A stretch of 64,000 nucleotides of DNA from Erythrobacter sp. SD-21. GTDB taxonomy: Bacteria; Pseudomonadota; Alphaproteobacteria; Sphingomonadales; Sphingomonadaceae. The translations under genes and the position numbers were made by a program. Positions 37,530 through 47,911 of the stretch are shown piece after piece. The notes under the pieces are model-generated. The model was not told the DNA's origin. It did not search any database and worked only from the letters and a program-made list of their open reading frames with translations. Position 1 is the stretch's first letter. The number at the start of each line of letters is the position of its first letter. The stretch spans positions 248,001-312,000 of the forward strand of contig NZ_ABCG01000001.1 of assembly GCF_000181515.1 (NCBI RefSeq), given 5' to 3'.

Positions 37530-38168
37530 TTAGCGACGGAAAAGGCGCGAAAGCATGAAGCCAGCAACAGCCGCGATGCCGATGGCCGTGCCCGGGCTCT
37601 TGCGGACGAATTCGCGGCCGTCTTCAACGAGGTCGTCGACGCTCTTTTCATCGAGCTTGGCGGCGTAATCGTTGAGCGCACCCGAGGCGCTGCGGGCATA
37701 ATCGCCATATTTGGCGCCGAGCTTTTCATCGACCTGATGCGCGTTTTCGCTGATCGAAAGGCTGAGCGAACGCAGGCCTTCGCTGGTCTTTACCTTGCCT
37801 TCGGTGGCAAGTTCCTTGCCCTTGACCTTGGCGTCGGTGCCGTAGGTCTTGGCTTCGCTGACCCAATCCTCGCTCTTGCCCTTGGCTTGACCACGATAGG
37901 CGGCAGCGCGTTCCTTACCTTCGGCCTTGAGCGCAGCGGCGCCGGCCTTGGCTTCGTCCAGAGCGGCGTTGAAACGGCTCTTGGCTTCGGCGCGGTGCGG
38001 ATTGGTTGCGGTGGTTTCGGTTGCGGTAGCGGTGTTGGTCACGGGGACTGTCTCCTTGGCTGCACCCTTCTTCGCCACGGTCTTGCGCGGCTTCTTCGCG
38101 GTGCTGGTTTTTGTCTTGGCGGTGATCTTGGGCTTTTTCGGCGCGCCCGACGCGGTGTTTTCTGCCAT
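37530..38168 (-). CDS. DUF883/YqjD-like protein with a histone H1-like N-terminus
   Basis: 212 residues from ATG at 38168 (MAENTASGAPKKPKITAKTK). The first 60 residues are rich in Lys, Ala and Thr (KKPRKTVAKKGAAKETVPV), like histone H1-type tails, and could bind nucleic acid. A helical middle part follows (AKSRFNAALDEAKAGAAALK), and the end 'VEDGREFVRKSPGTAIGIAA' with 'VAGFMLSRLFRR' is the C-terminal membrane anchor of DUF883 proteins. In E. coli YqjD anchors ribosomes to the membrane in stationary phase. A perfect EcfG-type promoter lies upstream, supporting a stress role. Confidence 0.72.
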   Translation of the reverse strand: MAENTASGAPKKPKITAKTKTSTAKKPRKTVAKKGAAKETVPVTNTATATETTATNPHRAEAKSRFNAALDEAKAGAAALKAEGKERAAAYRGQAKGKSEDWVSEAKTYGTDAKVKGKELATEGKVKTSEGLRSLSLSISENAHQVDEKLGAKYGDYARSASGALNDYAAKLDEKSVDDLVEDGREFVRKSPGTAIGIAAVAGFMLSRLFRR

Positions 38169-38207
38169 TGCTCTCGTCCTTGCCCTCAATTTGTATTCAA
38201 TTCCTAG

Positions 38208-39659
<1,452 letters not shown>

Positions 39660-39662
39660 CGG

Positions 39663-39914
39663 TTAATCCTCTGCCCGGTTTTTCGGGTGGAACCAGTATT
39701 GCCACACGCCCCAGCCGTTGATGAGCAGCAGTATGGCGTTCATCGCGGCCAGCGGCATCGCGTCCTCAGTCAACCCGATGTAGATCCAAAGCGCGGAGAC
39801 AACGCAGAACAGGATGAAGCCCCACGCTGTGGCGCGGCGGCCCATGTCGAAGGCAATCATCGATGCGGCCATGACCGTGCCGATGGATGCGATCCATTCG
39901 AGCGGGCCGTTCAT
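39663..39914 (-). CDS. Small membrane protein of unknown function
   Basis: 83 residues from ATG at 39914 (MNGPLEWIASIGTVMAASMI). Three hydrophobic segments: about residues 6-23, 29-47 (TAWGFILFCVVSALWIYIGL) and 57-75 (AAMNAILLLINGWGVWQYWF), ending with a polar tail (HPKNRAED). The layout recalls half-transporters of the SWEET/PnuC kind, but this is a resemblance only. It faces eno tail to tail and is divergent from the phosphotransferase gene. Confidence 0.65.
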   Translation of the reverse strand: MNGPLEWIASIGTVMAASMIAFDMGRRATAWGFILFCVVSALWIYIGLTEDAMPLAAMNAILLLINGWGVWQYWFHPKNRAED

Positions 39915-39992
39915 GCTTTCCAGTTTCCCATGTTTGCCACGACGAACGCGACAGGTTAGCGTTCCAATATTGCTTTTTGTCGGAGAGGGGCC

Positions 39993-41039
39993 TTGAGCGG
40001 ATTTCCGGTCCATCCTGACGAAGTCACGCCTGCGTGGCTGTCCGATACTTTTGGCGCGCACGTTCGATCGGTGTCGTGGGAGCCGATCGGCACGGGGCAA
40101 GTCGGCGACAGTGTACGCTTTCATATACAAGGTGAGGGCGTTCCGGCCACGCTGGCGGGCAAGTTTCCTGCGGCCGACGTGACAAGCCGCGGGACGGCGG
40201 CGATGTTCGGACTCTATCGCAAGGAGGTCGAATTCTACCGACAGGTGGCCCCGCTGCTCGACGTACGCGTGCCACAGACCTTCGCCGCCGAAGCGAGCGA
40301 AGACGGGGCCTGCTTCGTCCTGCTGTTCGAAGACCTCGGCCCGGCTCGGCAGGGGGACCAGGTCGCTGGATGCACCTTGGATGAAGCGAAAGCCGCTATC
40401 GCGCAGGCCGCGGCGATCCATGCGCCAAGCTGGGGCAGGAAGGACATTCTGGAAGCGGGCTGGATCCAGCCGACGGAAGACTGGGGCGCGAAGGTCGGGG
40501 CCATGTACCCCCAAGCACAAGCGCTTTTCGCCGAGCGCTATGCAGACACCCTCGAGCCGGAATACATGGCGGTCTGCACAGAATTGGCGGAGCAGGCCGC
40601 GGCCTATTTTCGGCGCGATCCCGATCACCAGTGTCTCGTCCATGGGGATTTCCGGCTCGACAACATGCTGTTCGATATCCGAGGCGATTCCGAGCCCATC
40701 GCCATCCTCGACTGGCAGACGGTGACAATCGGCAAGGCGATGACCGATATCGGCTATTTCCTCGGCTGCGGGATCGGGCAACTCGGCCTCGATCACGAGG
40801 AGGAACTGCTCGACCTCTATCTCGCCGAGATGGCGGCAAGGGGTGTGCGCCTGACCCGGGCGGATATTGCCGAGGACTACCGCCTCGGCATCCTGCACGG
40901 CGTTTCGACCGCCGTGTTCAGCGCTGCCTTTGTCGAGCGCACCGAGCGCGGCGATGCCAACTTTTTGTCCATGGCGCGCGGGGCCTGTGCGCTGGCGCTG
41001 AAACATGACAGTATCGGCGCGTTGAAGGAGAAGGGCTGA
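39993..41039 (+). CDS. Phosphotransferase of the aminoglycoside/ecdysteroid kinase-like (APH) family
   Basis: 348 residues beginning at TTG (39993), preceded by a good ribosome binding site (ggagagggg). APH-fold motifs: 'CLVHGDFRLDNMLFD' holds the catalytic Asp and Asn, and 'PIAILDWQTVTIGKAMTDIG' the metal-binding Asp. The N-terminal ATP lobe includes 'LAGKFPAADVTSRG'. It probably phosphorylates a small hydroxyl compound; substrate unknown. Relatives in mycobacteria and sphingomonads lie near genes for lipid or steroid breakdown. Its stop overlaps the start of the next gene (TGATG), so the two are a coupled pair. Confidence 0.8.
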   Translation: MSGFPVHPDEVTPAWLSDTFGAHVRSVSWEPIGTGQVGDSVRFHIQGEGVPATLAGKFPAADVTSRGTAAMFGLYRKEVEFYRQVAPLLDVRVPQTFAAEASEDGACFVLLFEDLGPARQGDQVAGCTLDEAKAAIAQAAAIHAPSWGRKDILEAGWIQPTEDWGAKVGAMYPQAQALFAERYADTLEPEYMAVCTELAEQAAAYFRRDPDHQCLVHGDFRLDNMLFDIRGDSEPIAILDWQTVTIGKAMTDIGYFLGCGIGQLGLDHEEELLDLYLAEMAARGVRLTRADIAEDYRLGILHGVSTAVFSAAFVERTERGDANFLSMARGACALALKHDSIGALKEKG

Positions 41040-42130
41040 TGGCGCTTTCCAAGGGGGACGAGTATCCCATCCACCAGACGGCCGAACCGGTGGCCTATGC
41101 GGGCACCGACCGCAATTTCTATGACCGCTATTTCTTCAACGGCTGCGCGCCCGACGGAAGCGGGTTCTTCGCGCTGGCGCTGGGCGTTTACCCCCATCTC
41201 GATATAACGGATGCGCATTTCAGCTTCATCCGGGGTGGCACGCAATATTGCCTGCACGCGAGTTCGGAAATGGGGATGGAGCGGATGGCCATGCGGGTGG
41301 GCCCGATCTCCATAGAAGTGATCGAGCCGCTCCACGCGCTCAAACTCACCATCGAAGAGACCGACGGCATCGCGGGCGAATTCACCTTCACCGGACGCGC
41401 CTTCCCCATCGAGGAGCCTCGCTTCACTCACCGCATCGGTCCGCGCGCCTTCATGGATTACACGCGAATGACGCAGAACGGCCATTACGAGGGCTGGATC
41501 GCGCTTGATGGCGAGCGGCACGAGATGGTCGACGGCACCGCCGGCACGCGCGATCGCAGCTGGGGCGTGCGGCCCATTGGCGCGCGCGATCCGCAGCCCA
41601 TGCCGGGCGCGCCGCTGCCAAGCTTTTTCTGGCAATGGACGCCGATCAGCTTTCCTAGCGGAAGCCTGTTCTTCCACGTCAACAACGACACCCATGGCCG
41701 CGACTGGAACACGCGCGCCGCCTGGGCGCCCGACGGGGCCGATGCTTCGGATATCGCGGAGGGCCACGGCAGCATGCGCACCCGCCTGCTGCCCGACACC
41801 CGCTGGCCGTCGGGCGGCACTTTGTCGCTGGCGGTCATGGGCGCGCCCGAGCAGGTTACATTCGAACCTCTGGGACGCTTCCAGATGCGCGGCCTAGGCT
41901 ACACGCATCCCGAATGGGGCCACGGCATGCATCACGGGTCCTTGCGCGTAGAACGCGAGGACATCGACCTCGCGGCCCTTAATCCGCTGGCACCGGAGAA
42001 CCTGCACGTACAGACGCTGGTGCGCGCCACCGGCAATGACGGCAGCGACGGAATCGGTGTGTTCGAACAACTCATCCTCGGCCCCTTCGCCCCGCTGGGG
42101 CTGACCGGGATGGTGGACGGCGCAGCCTAG
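41039..42130 (+). CDS. Conserved hypothetical protein, AttH/CrtC-like (lipocalin-type) tentative
   Basis: 363 residues. No signal peptide. The sequence is rich in aromatic and Gly residues with beta-strand character: '[20 protein letters not shown]', '[20 protein letters not shown]', '[20 protein letters not shown]', '[20 protein letters not shown]'. The 'DRSWGVR' and 'HPEWGHG' motifs recall AttH/hydroxyneurosporene-synthase-like two-barrel proteins; I am not sure of the family. Coupled with the phosphotransferase (shared TGATG), which suggests that the two act on the same substrate. Convergent with ribH, stops overlapping by 4 bases. Confidence 0.7.
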   Translation: MALSKGDEYPIHQTAEPVAYAGTDRNFYDRYFFNGCAPDGSGFFALALGVYPHLDITDAHFSFIRGGTQYCLHASSEMGMERMAMRVGPISIEVIEPLHALKLTIEETDGIAGEFTFTGRAFPIEEPRFTHRIGPRAFMDYTRMTQNGHYEGWIALDGERHEMVDGTAGTRDRSWGVRPIGARDPQPMPGAPLPSFFWQWTPISFPSGSLFFHVNNDTHGRDWNTRAAWAPDGADASDIAEGHGSMRTRLLPDTRWPSGGTLSLAVMGAPEQVTFEPLGRFQMRGLGYTHPEWGHGMHHGSLRVEREDIDLAALNPLAPENLHVQTLVRATGNDGSDGIGVFEQLILGPFAPLGLTGMVDGAA

Positions 42131-42549
42131 GCCGCGAACCGCCCCTGCAGGTCGAGCAGGGCGAGAGCTGCCTTGGCTGCCTCGCCTCCCTTGTCCTTCT
42201 TCGACGGGTCGGCGCGGACCAGCGCCTGCTCCTCGTTCTCGACCGTGATGATGCCGTTACCGATGGCAATGCCGTCCATGGTCAGCGCCATGATGCCGCG
42301 CGCACTTTCGCCGGCGACGATCTCGAAGTGATATGTCTCGCCGCGGATCACCACGCCGATGGCAACGAATCCGTCATAACGCCCCGTTTCGGCAACCAGG
42401 GCGATAGCGCCCGGAATTTCGAGCGCACCGGGAACGGTCAGCACTTCGACGCTGTGGCCCGCTTCTTCCAGAGCGGCCTTGGCGCCTGCCACCAGCATGT
42501 CGTTCAGATGATCGTAGAAACGCGCTTCGACGATAAGGAAATTGGCCAT
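42127..42549 (-). CDS. ribH: 6,7-dimethyl-8-ribityllumazine synthase RibH
   Basis: 140 residues from ATG at 42549 ([20 protein letters not shown]). '[14 protein letters not shown]' and '[20 protein letters not shown]' (with the catalytic histidine) are the RibH hallmarks, as are '[16 protein letters not shown]' and '[14 protein letters not shown]'. It joins the RibB product (dihydroxybutanone phosphate) with the pyrimidine to give lumazine, the last step before riboflavin. It begins just after the ribB stop and should share its transcript. ATG at 42558 is an alternative start. Confidence 0.95.
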   Translation of the reverse strand: MANFLIVEARFYDHLNDMLVAGAKAALEEAGHSVEVLTVPGALEIPGAIALVAETGRYDGFVAIGVVIRGETYHFEIVAGESARGIMALTMDGIAIGNGIITVENEEQALVRADPSKKDKGGEAAKAALALLDLQGRFAA

Positions 42550-42554
42550 GGGGG

Positions 42555-43793
42555 TCACTCCGGAATGGGCATGTGGTCGACGATGTTGAGGCCATAGCCT
42601 TCGATCGCGACGACGGTGGGTTGCGAATTGCTGAGCAGGATCATGTCCTCCACGCCCAGGTCGGCAAGGATCTGCGAACCGATGCCGACATTGCGCTCGG
42701 CCTCGCTCTGGCCATAGCCGCTGGCCGGGCGGCCGGTGATGATGACGATTACGCCCGAACCATGCTCGCCCATGACCTGCATCGCGCGCTGGAGCGTGCG
42801 CTTGCGGGGGCCGGGCTTGCCGAGCACATCATCGAAGATCGAGATCGGATGGACACGGGTGAGAGTGGGCTGGCCTTGGCTCACCTCGCCCTTCTGCAGA
42901 ACGTAGCTCTCGCTGCCGTCGACGGTGTTGCGATAGGTCAGCATGCGCCAGGCACCGCCGTAATCGGAATCGAAGGTGTCCTCCGCCGTGCGCTCGACGA
43001 GGTGGTCGTGGCGCATGCGGTATTCAATGAGGTCGCGGATCGTGCCGATCTTCATGTCGTGCTTGCGCGCGAAGCTGACCAGATCGTCGAGCCGGGCCAT
43101 GGTCCCGTCGTCCTTCATGATCTCGCAGATCACGCCGGAGGGGTTGAGACCGGCAAGGCGCGAGATGTCCACCGCGGCCTCGGTGTGACCGGCGCGTACC
43201 AGCACGCCGCCGTCGCGAGCGGTCAGCGGAAAGACGTGGCCGGGCGTGACGATATCGTCCGGGCCTTTGGTCGGATCGATGGCGACCGAGACGGTGCGCG
43301 AACGGTCGGCCGCGCTGATGCCGGTGGTCACACCCGTCTTCGCCTCGATCGAGGTGGTAAAGGCCGTCTGCATGCTCTCGCGATTGTCGCGGCTCATCGG
43401 TTCGAGGCCGAGCGCCTTCACGCGCTTGCTGTCCAGCGAGAGGCAGATGAGACCGCGACCATGCGTGGCCATGAAATTGATCGCGTTGGGCGTGGCCATT
43501 TGTGCCGGGATGACGAGATCGCCCTCGTTCTCGCGGTCTTCGTCGTCGACGAGAATGAACATGCGACCATTGCGCGCTTCGTCGATAATTTCCTCGGCGC
43601 CGACGATGACCGGGGTCTCGTCATTTGCTTCGAGGAAAGATTCGAGCTTGCCGAGCGTCTCTGCGGTCGGGTTCCAGCTGTCATCGGTGCAATCGCGAAG
43701 GGTGTTGGCATGGAGGCCAGCGGCGCGGGCAAGGCCGGCGCGGGTCATCAGACCAGTGCCGACAATAGTTCGAACTTTTTCAATCGTATCCAT
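42555..43793 (-). CDS. ribB: 3,4-dihydroxy-2-butanone-4-phosphate synthase RibB with N-terminal HTH and degenerate GTP cyclohydrolase II-like C-terminus
   Basis: 412 residues from ATG at 43793. Residues about 1-58 look like an XRE-type helix-turn-helix ('[20 protein letters not shown]', '[17 protein letters not shown]'). The RibB domain follows with '[20 protein letters not shown]' (Mg site), '[14 protein letters not shown]' and '[19 protein letters not shown]'. The C-terminal about 200 residues resemble GTP cyclohydrolase II, but the zinc cysteines are absent (no C-x10-C-x-C), so that activity is probably lost. RibB makes dihydroxybutanone phosphate from ribulose 5-phosphate. Two palindromes lie within 60 bases upstream of the ATG, so autoregulation by the HTH is possible. 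Confidence 0.93.
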   Translation of the reverse strand: MDTIEKVRTIVGTGLMTRAGLARAAGLHANTLRDCTDDSWNPTAETLGKLESFLEANDETPVIVGAEEIIDEARNGRMFILVDDEDRENEGDLVIPAQMATPNAINFMATHGRGLICLSLDSKRVKALGLEPMSRDNRESMQTAFTTSIEAKTGVTTGISAADRSRTVSVAIDPTKGPDDIVTPGHVFPLTARDGGVLVRAGHTEAAVDISRLAGLNPSGVICEIMKDDGTMARLDDLVSFARKHDMKIGTIRDLIEYRMRHDHLVERTAEDTFDSDYGGAWRMLTYRNTVDGSESYVLQKGEVSQGQPTLTRVHPISIFDDVLGKPGPRKRTLQRAMQVMGEHGSGVIVIITGRPASGYGQSEAERNVGIGSQILADLGVEDMILLSNSQPTVVAIEGYGLNIVDHMPIPE

Positions 43794-43808
43794 GGTCGCA
43801 CCCGCTAG

Positions 43809-43822
43809 CACATCATAATGTG
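43809..43822 (-). promoter_or_regulatory. Palindrome 1 upstream of ribB, candidate operator
   Basis: CACAT-CATA-ATGTG, perfect 5-bp arms, ending 16 bases before the ribB ATG (43793). Its half-site ATGTG(A) is shared with the second palindrome at 43838-43852. The position could cover the ribosome binding site or promoter. No FMN riboswitch is present in this leader. Confidence 0.5.
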
Positions 43823-43837
43823 ATAAGCAATCAAGCG

Positions 43838-43852
43838 TCACATTGGATGTGA
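43838..43852 (-). promoter_or_regulatory. Palindrome 2 upstream of ribB, candidate operator
   Basis: TCACAT-TGG-ATGTGA, a perfect 6-bp inverted repeat with a 3-base centre, about 30 bases from palindrome 1 (centre to centre) and sharing the ATGTGA half-site. It lies between the Mcd stop (43870) and ribB, so it is most likely to serve ribB. Confidence 0.55.
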
Positions 43853-43869
43853 ACTGGGCGCGTCTTTGT

Positions 43870-45537
43870 TTAGCCGTGGTTCCTCCGGGAAGTCACCAGA
43901 CCTCTCGCGATCACCTGCGCCTGGATCTCGCCCGCTCCTTCGAAGATGTTGAGAATTCGGGCGTCGCACAACACACGGCTTATCGGATATTCTAGCGCAT
44001 ATCCGTTTCCACCATGGATTTGGAGAGCGTTGTCAGCATTGGCCCACGCGACACGCGCAGCAAGCAGTTTCGCCATGCCCGCTTCAATATCGCAGCGCAC
44101 CCCCCGATCTTTGCGCCGCGCCGCAGCGTAGGTCAGTTCACGCGCCATGACGAGTTCGCAAACCATCATTGCCAGTTTGTCAGAAACACGTGGGAAGGAG
44201 AGCAAGGTCTTGCCGAACTGCTTGCGTTCCAATGCGTAGGCAAGGCCCAGGTCGAAAGCATTCCAGCCCACGCCGATCGCACGTGCTGCGGTCTGAATGC
44301 GCGCACCTTCAAAGGTCCGCATCAATTGCTTGAAGCCCTTGCCCTCTTCTCCTCCGAGCAGGCCATCGGCCGCAACTGCAAAATCCTCGAATCCCAGCGT
44401 GTATTCCTTCATCCCGCGATAACCGAGCACCTCGATTTCGTCGCCGGCAATTCCTGCATCGGGGAAGGGGTTCTCATCGTTTCCACGAGTCTTCTCGGCA
44501 AGGAGCATCGAGAGGCTACCGTAGCCCGCTTTGTCCGGATTGGTGCGGCACAATACCGTCATCAGGTCGGCCCGCGCAGCATGCGTGATCCACGTCTTTG
44601 CCCCTTTCAGGCGCCAGGTGCCATCCTCGGCTATCGTGGCGCGCGTTCGAACAGAAGCGAGGTCCGATCCCGTATCGGGCTCGGTGAACACGGCGGTAGG
44701 CAACATCGACCCATTGGCGAGTTTGGGCAGGAACTTCGCCTTCTGCTCTTCCGTACCGTTCTCGCCAATCAATTCCCCGGCGATTTCCGAACGTGTCCCT
44801 AGTGAACCGGCGCAAATCCAGCCGCGGGAAAGCTCTTCCGACACGAGGCACATTGCGGACTTGCCGAGCCCGAGTCCACCGTACTCCTCCGTGATGCAGA
44901 CACCGAACACCCCGAGTTCTGCCATTTCCTCAACTACCTTGATCGGGATCAGCTGGTCGGCGAGGTGCCACTGGTGCGCATTTGGTGTAATCCTGTTGCG
45001 TGTGAACGAACGAAACTGGTCACGGATCATGTCCAGCGTTTCGTCCCCGAAAGCCTCGAACGGTCGCCCCCCATCCGCGAGCATTGCGGCGAGTGCGGCG
45101 CGATTGTCAGCGGTGTTGCCCTTGATGATAAACGATCTTGCGGCATCAGAAGCCGCAAACTCTTCGGCCCTTTCTACGAGACCGAAATCGCTTGGCCGGA
45201 CGAACTCGTTCTGGCTCATCGGGAGCCCGCCGGCAATTTGTGCACAATATTCGCCGAAGGCTATCTTGAGCACCAGTTCCTCGATCCGACCGAAACGTCC
45301 ACGATCGCGGGCGCGCTCGGCCCATCCGGTCACAGCGGTCATCGCCTCTGCTGCGGTCGCGATCCATGCGAAACCATGGACGATGTGCTGTTCGCGTTCG
45401 GCAAGGTCGGCTTCGATCGAGCCGCCAGGAGCGATCCTTTGGGCCACCCTGTCGTGAACAGCATCGGCATAGGCGCGCGCACTGGAGGTAGCGTCTGCTG
45501 CGAGAGTGACCCAATCCACTGTTTGGTCGTCCTTCAT
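43870..45537 (-). CDS. mcd: (2S)-methylsuccinyl-CoA dehydrogenase-like acyl-CoA dehydrogenase
   Basis: 555 residues, longer than ordinary acyl-CoA dehydrogenases (about 380-400) because of an N-terminal domain of about 150 residues, as in methylsuccinyl-CoA dehydrogenase. Segments '[20 protein letters not shown]', '[20 protein letters not shown]', '[20 protein letters not shown]', '[20 protein letters not shown]' and '[20 protein letters not shown]' fit Mcd of the ethylmalonyl-CoA pathway as I remember it. It oxidises methylsuccinyl-CoA to mesaconyl-CoA with FAD. Crotonyl-CoA carboxylase/reductase and ethylmalonyl-CoA mutase are not in the window. It is the last gene of a three-gene operon, overlapping its neighbour by 4 bases. 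Confidence 0.85.
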   Translation of the reverse strand: MKDDQTVDWVTLAADATSSARAYADAVHDRVAQRIAPGGSIEADLAEREQHIVHGFAWIATAAEAMTAVTGWAERARDRGRFGRIEELVLKIAFGEYCAQIAGGLPMSQNEFVRPSDFGLVERAEEFAASDAARSFIIKGNTADNRAALAAMLADGGRPFEAFGDETLDMIRDQFRSFTRNRITPNAHQWHLADQLIPIKVVEEMAELGVFGVCITEEYGGLGLGKSAMCLVSEELSRGWICAGSLGTRSEIAGELIGENGTEEQKAKFLPKLANGSMLPTAVFTEPDTGSDLASVRTRATIAEDGTWRLKGAKTWITHAARADLMTVLCRTNPDKAGYGSLSMLLAEKTRGNDENPFPDAGIAGDEIEVLGYRGMKEYTLGFEDFAVAADGLLGGEEGKGFKQLMRTFEGARIQTAARAIGVGWNAFDLGLAYALERKQFGKTLLSFPRVSDKLAMMVCELVMARELTYAAARRKDRGVRCDIEAGMAKLLAARVAWANADNALQIHGGNGYALEYPISRVLCDARILNIFEGAGEIQAQVIARGLVTSRRNHG

Positions 45538-46349
45538 CGATACTTGAACTCTGCCGTCATTGCCGTGACGCCGTCGGCCCTGACGGCTTCACATGCGGTA
45601 TCCGAAGTCTGACGCAGGTATATTGGCTGGCCAAGAAAAAGCGGGGCGAGCGCTCGAAAGGAGAACGCTGAAAGGGTTCCACCGCGCATCGCTAGTCCGG
45701 CAAGACGTGCGGCCGTGAAAGGGCCATGAACGATTAGGGCAGGGTAACCCTCGACGCCGGTCGTGTAGGGCAGGTCGTAGTGGATGCGATGTCCGTTGAA
45801 CGTCGCGGCCGAGAACCGAAAGAGATTAACCTCGTCCGGCTCCCACTTCTCGCCCTGCGGCTCGCTTGGCGCTGAATGGGGCATGGGCACCGGATCACCC
45901 CAATCGCGATATACGTAAGTCTGGCGTTCGCGCACGCGCACCGAACCGCTCTGTTGGAGTGTCCGATCGACGTCGACGAAAATCAGGTCGCCCGAGCGGC
46001 CGGACTTGTGGGTTACCTCTGCAACCTGGCTCGTCAATTTACCAGGTACACCGAGCTTAACAGGACCACCGAAATCCATCGAAGCCGTGGCAAACATGCG
46101 TCTGGGGAGGGTGATCGCCGGGAGAAAATTGCCGCGTTTCGGGTGTCCATCAGGGCCAATCTTGTCATCGGTCGGGCAGGGTAGGAAAAAAGCCCAGTGC
46201 GCCAGTGGCACGTCCGCGTCCGCGCGAGCCAAACCTATGGCGCGTGCATAGCGGAGGAGGGAAAGGGGGTCGATGATTTGTTCTTCGACCATTTCCCTGC
46301 CTACGGCTTTCTGCCACTCGTCAAGCTGCGCGCCGGTAATTTCGGACAA
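45534..46349 (-). CDS. FAS1-like dehydratase domain protein, mesaconyl-CoA hydratase-like
   Basis: 271 residues. Double hot-dog protein of the MaoC/HTD2 group: N-terminal '[20 protein letters not shown]' and '[20 protein letters not shown]', C-terminal '[20 protein letters not shown]' with '[14 protein letters not shown]', the hydratase signature seen in mesaconyl-C4-CoA hydratase (Meh) and itaconyl-CoA hydratase. It should add water to, or remove it from, a C4-C5 acyl-CoA. Next to a methylsuccinyl-CoA dehydrogenase the likely substrate is a mesaconyl-CoA isomer; that is inference from context. Overlaps the Mcd start by 4 bases. Confidence 0.8.
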   Translation of the reverse strand: MSEITGAQLDEWQKAVGREMVEEQIIDPLSLLRYARAIGLARADADVPLAHWAFFLPCPTDDKIGPDGHPKRGNFLPAITLPRRMFATASMDFGGPVKLGVPGKLTSQVAEVTHKSGRSGDLIFVDVDRTLQQSGSVRVRERQTYVYRDWGDPVPMPHSAPSEPQGEKWEPDEVNLFRFSAATFNGHRIHYDLPYTTGVEGYPALIVHGPFTAARLAGLAMRGGTLSAFSFRALAPLFLGQPIYLRQTSDTACEAVRADGVTAMTAEFKYR

Positions 46350-46352
46350 AGT

Positions 46353-47138
46353 TCACTCTCCCCTATACTGCGCCTTCCGTTTCTGGAGGAACGCCATCGC
46401 GCCTTCGGTGGCATCGGCCGTGTTACCCGCAATACGCTGAGCGCGCGCTTCTGCTGCGAGTGTCGAGGTGAAATCCTGTGATAGGCCTTGACGAAGCGTC
46501 TGCTTCATTTGTCCAAGCGCGACAGTCGGGCCAGCGGCAAGCCGTTTTACGAGGGCGGTCGCCTCATCTTCCAATTCATCGTCCTCGACGCATTTGTAGA
46601 TAAGCCCGATACGCTCTGCTTCCTCGGCGAAGATCTTCTCGCCGAGCATCATCATTCTGGTGGCCCGCGCCGTGCCGATGAGGCGAGGCAACATCCAACT
46701 CGAACCACCGTCGGGAACGAGACCAATATTGGCGAAGGCCTGCAGGAAGTATCCGCTCTTGCCGGCGATCACGAAATCGGCTGCCAAGGCAATCGAACAG
46801 CCGACACCAGCAGCCGGACCCTGCACAAGCGAAACAACGGGCACGGGAAGCGCCGCGAGAGCCTCGACCATGGGATTGTAATGCTGGGTGAGGGAAGCAA
46901 AAGCGCGGTCGCCGCCTGAGATCGACATTTCGGCATTGGCTGCGAGGTCTGCACCAGAGCAGAAGGCGCGCCCGGCACCGCGGATCATGACAGCACGGGC
47001 ATCGCCTAGATCGCGGATGGCGGTGAAGATTTCGTCGGCCATCTGTGGAGGACACGCGTTTAGGCGTTCGGGCCGGTTCAGCGTGATTGTCAGGACCGCA
47101 TTGCTGCGCTCGACCAGAATTGTACTGAATTCGCTCAC
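46353..47138 (-). CDS. Enoyl-CoA hydratase/isomerase family protein
   Basis: 261 residues from GTG at 47138, chosen because GGGAGAG lies 6 bases upstream; an ATG at 47159 would add seven residues. Crotonase fold: 'LTITLNRPERLNAC', the oxyanion loop 'GAGRAFCSGADLAANAEM', 'GPAAGVGCSIALAADFVIAG', and 'ANIGLVPDGGSSWMLPRLIG'. The Glu usual in the second loop position of hydratases is replaced by Asp in 'VPDGG', as in PaaG-type isomerases. Acts on an acyl-CoA, perhaps as isomerase in the same pathway. First gene of the operon, three bases before the Meh-like gene. Confidence 0.87.
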   Translation of the reverse strand: MSEFSTILVERSNAVLTITLNRPERLNACPPQMADEIFTAIRDLGDARAVMIRGAGRAFCSGADLAANAEMSISGGDRAFASLTQHYNPMVEALAALPVPVVSLVQGPAAGVGCSIALAADFVIAGKSGYFLQAFANIGLVPDGGSSWMLPRLIGTARATRMMMLGEKIFAEEAERIGLIYKCVEDDELEDEATALVKRLAAGPTVALGQMKQTLRQGLSQDFTSTLAAEARAQRIAGNTADATEGAMAFLQKRKAQYRGE

Positions 47139-47187
47139 AACGCTCTCCCGAAAATTCATGTTTCGGGACTTTCTTGAGCGGATAGGT

Positions 47188-47209
47188 CCGAGAATGCAAC
47201 CGTTCTCGG
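47188..47209 (-). promoter_or_regulatory. Inverted repeat upstream of the acyl-CoA operon, candidate operator
   Basis: CCGAGAA-8 bases-TTCTCGG, perfect 7-bp arms, 50-71 bases before the GTG start of the enoyl-CoA hydratase gene and downstream of the tRNA-Lys gene. No T tract follows, so an operator for a regulator of the operon is more likely than a tRNA terminator. No regulator gene is adjacent. Confidence 0.4.
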
Positions 47210-47274
47210 CGCGATCAACAGCGAGCCGGCGGCATGACACTGCCTACAGAATTTCGCTCGCGACGAGTAGGAAA

Positions 47275-47350
<76 letters not shown>

Positions 47351-47460
47351 ACACTCACGGTCAGAATTCCGTGTCCCGCCCGGTGTTGCGGGCGTTCCCC
47401 GACTCGGGGGAGGCGCTCATATAGCGGCTGTTTCGAGGAAAAAAAGCGCTAATCGAAAAT

Positions 47461-47790
47461 TTATGCGACGTTGCGATTGCGGAGCAGAGTGATCCCGCCT
47501 TCGCGCAGCCGGATCGTCGCGCCGAACGGGTCGCTCGGATTGTCGAGGATGTCGACGATCTTGCCGTATTCGAGAGTGCGCAGGGCCGCAAAGGCTTCGT
47601 GCAAGGGGAGGCCGGTCAGGCGATGGATATCCCACACCGTCGTTTCTTCGGCGTTCTGCTCTCGGCGGCAAAGTGCAAGCAGCACTTCGCGGCAGGCGCC
47701 ATCGCCTGCGAATTGAGCCAACGTCTCGCAATCGAGATCATCGGACGCGTGTTTTGAAGCGCCTGCGGAGAGGCGTGTCGGTTCGACCAC
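47461..47790 (-). CDS. Hypothetical protein, possible winged-helix fold
   Basis: 109 residues from GTG at 47790 (AAAGGG 7-8 bases upstream). 'ETLAQFAGDGACREVLLALC', 'ETTVWDIHRLTGLPLHEAFA' and 'ALRTLEYGKIVDILDNPSDP' suggest a small winged helix-turn-helix domain, ending with a beta hairpin (GATIRLREGGITLL). No named family recognised. It is divergent from the broken LuxR gene and upstream of tRNA-Lys. Confidence 0.6.
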   Translation of the reverse strand: MVEPTRLSAGASKHASDDLDCETLAQFAGDGACREVLLALCRREQNAEETTVWDIHRLTGLPLHEAFAALRTLEYGKIVDILDNPSDPFGATIRLREGGITLLRNRNVA

Positions 47791-47911
47791 TGTGCAACCC
47801 TTTTGTCGGTGCCGAACGCCTCTTCCTCCGCTCGCACCATCTTGTGACTCTTCCTTAGCGGGTAATTTAGCGTAAGGTAGTCACACGGTCAGGGGACAAC
47901 CTCAGGTGGCC

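Noticed and set aside
43794..43869. FMN riboswitch before ribB
   Set aside because: The leader is too short and lacks the conserved RFN core; only two short palindromes are present.
47195..47274. Terminator after tRNA-Lys
   Set aside because: The only inverted repeat downstream of the tRNA (47188-47209) has no U tract and lies close to the next operon's start, so it was called a possible operator.
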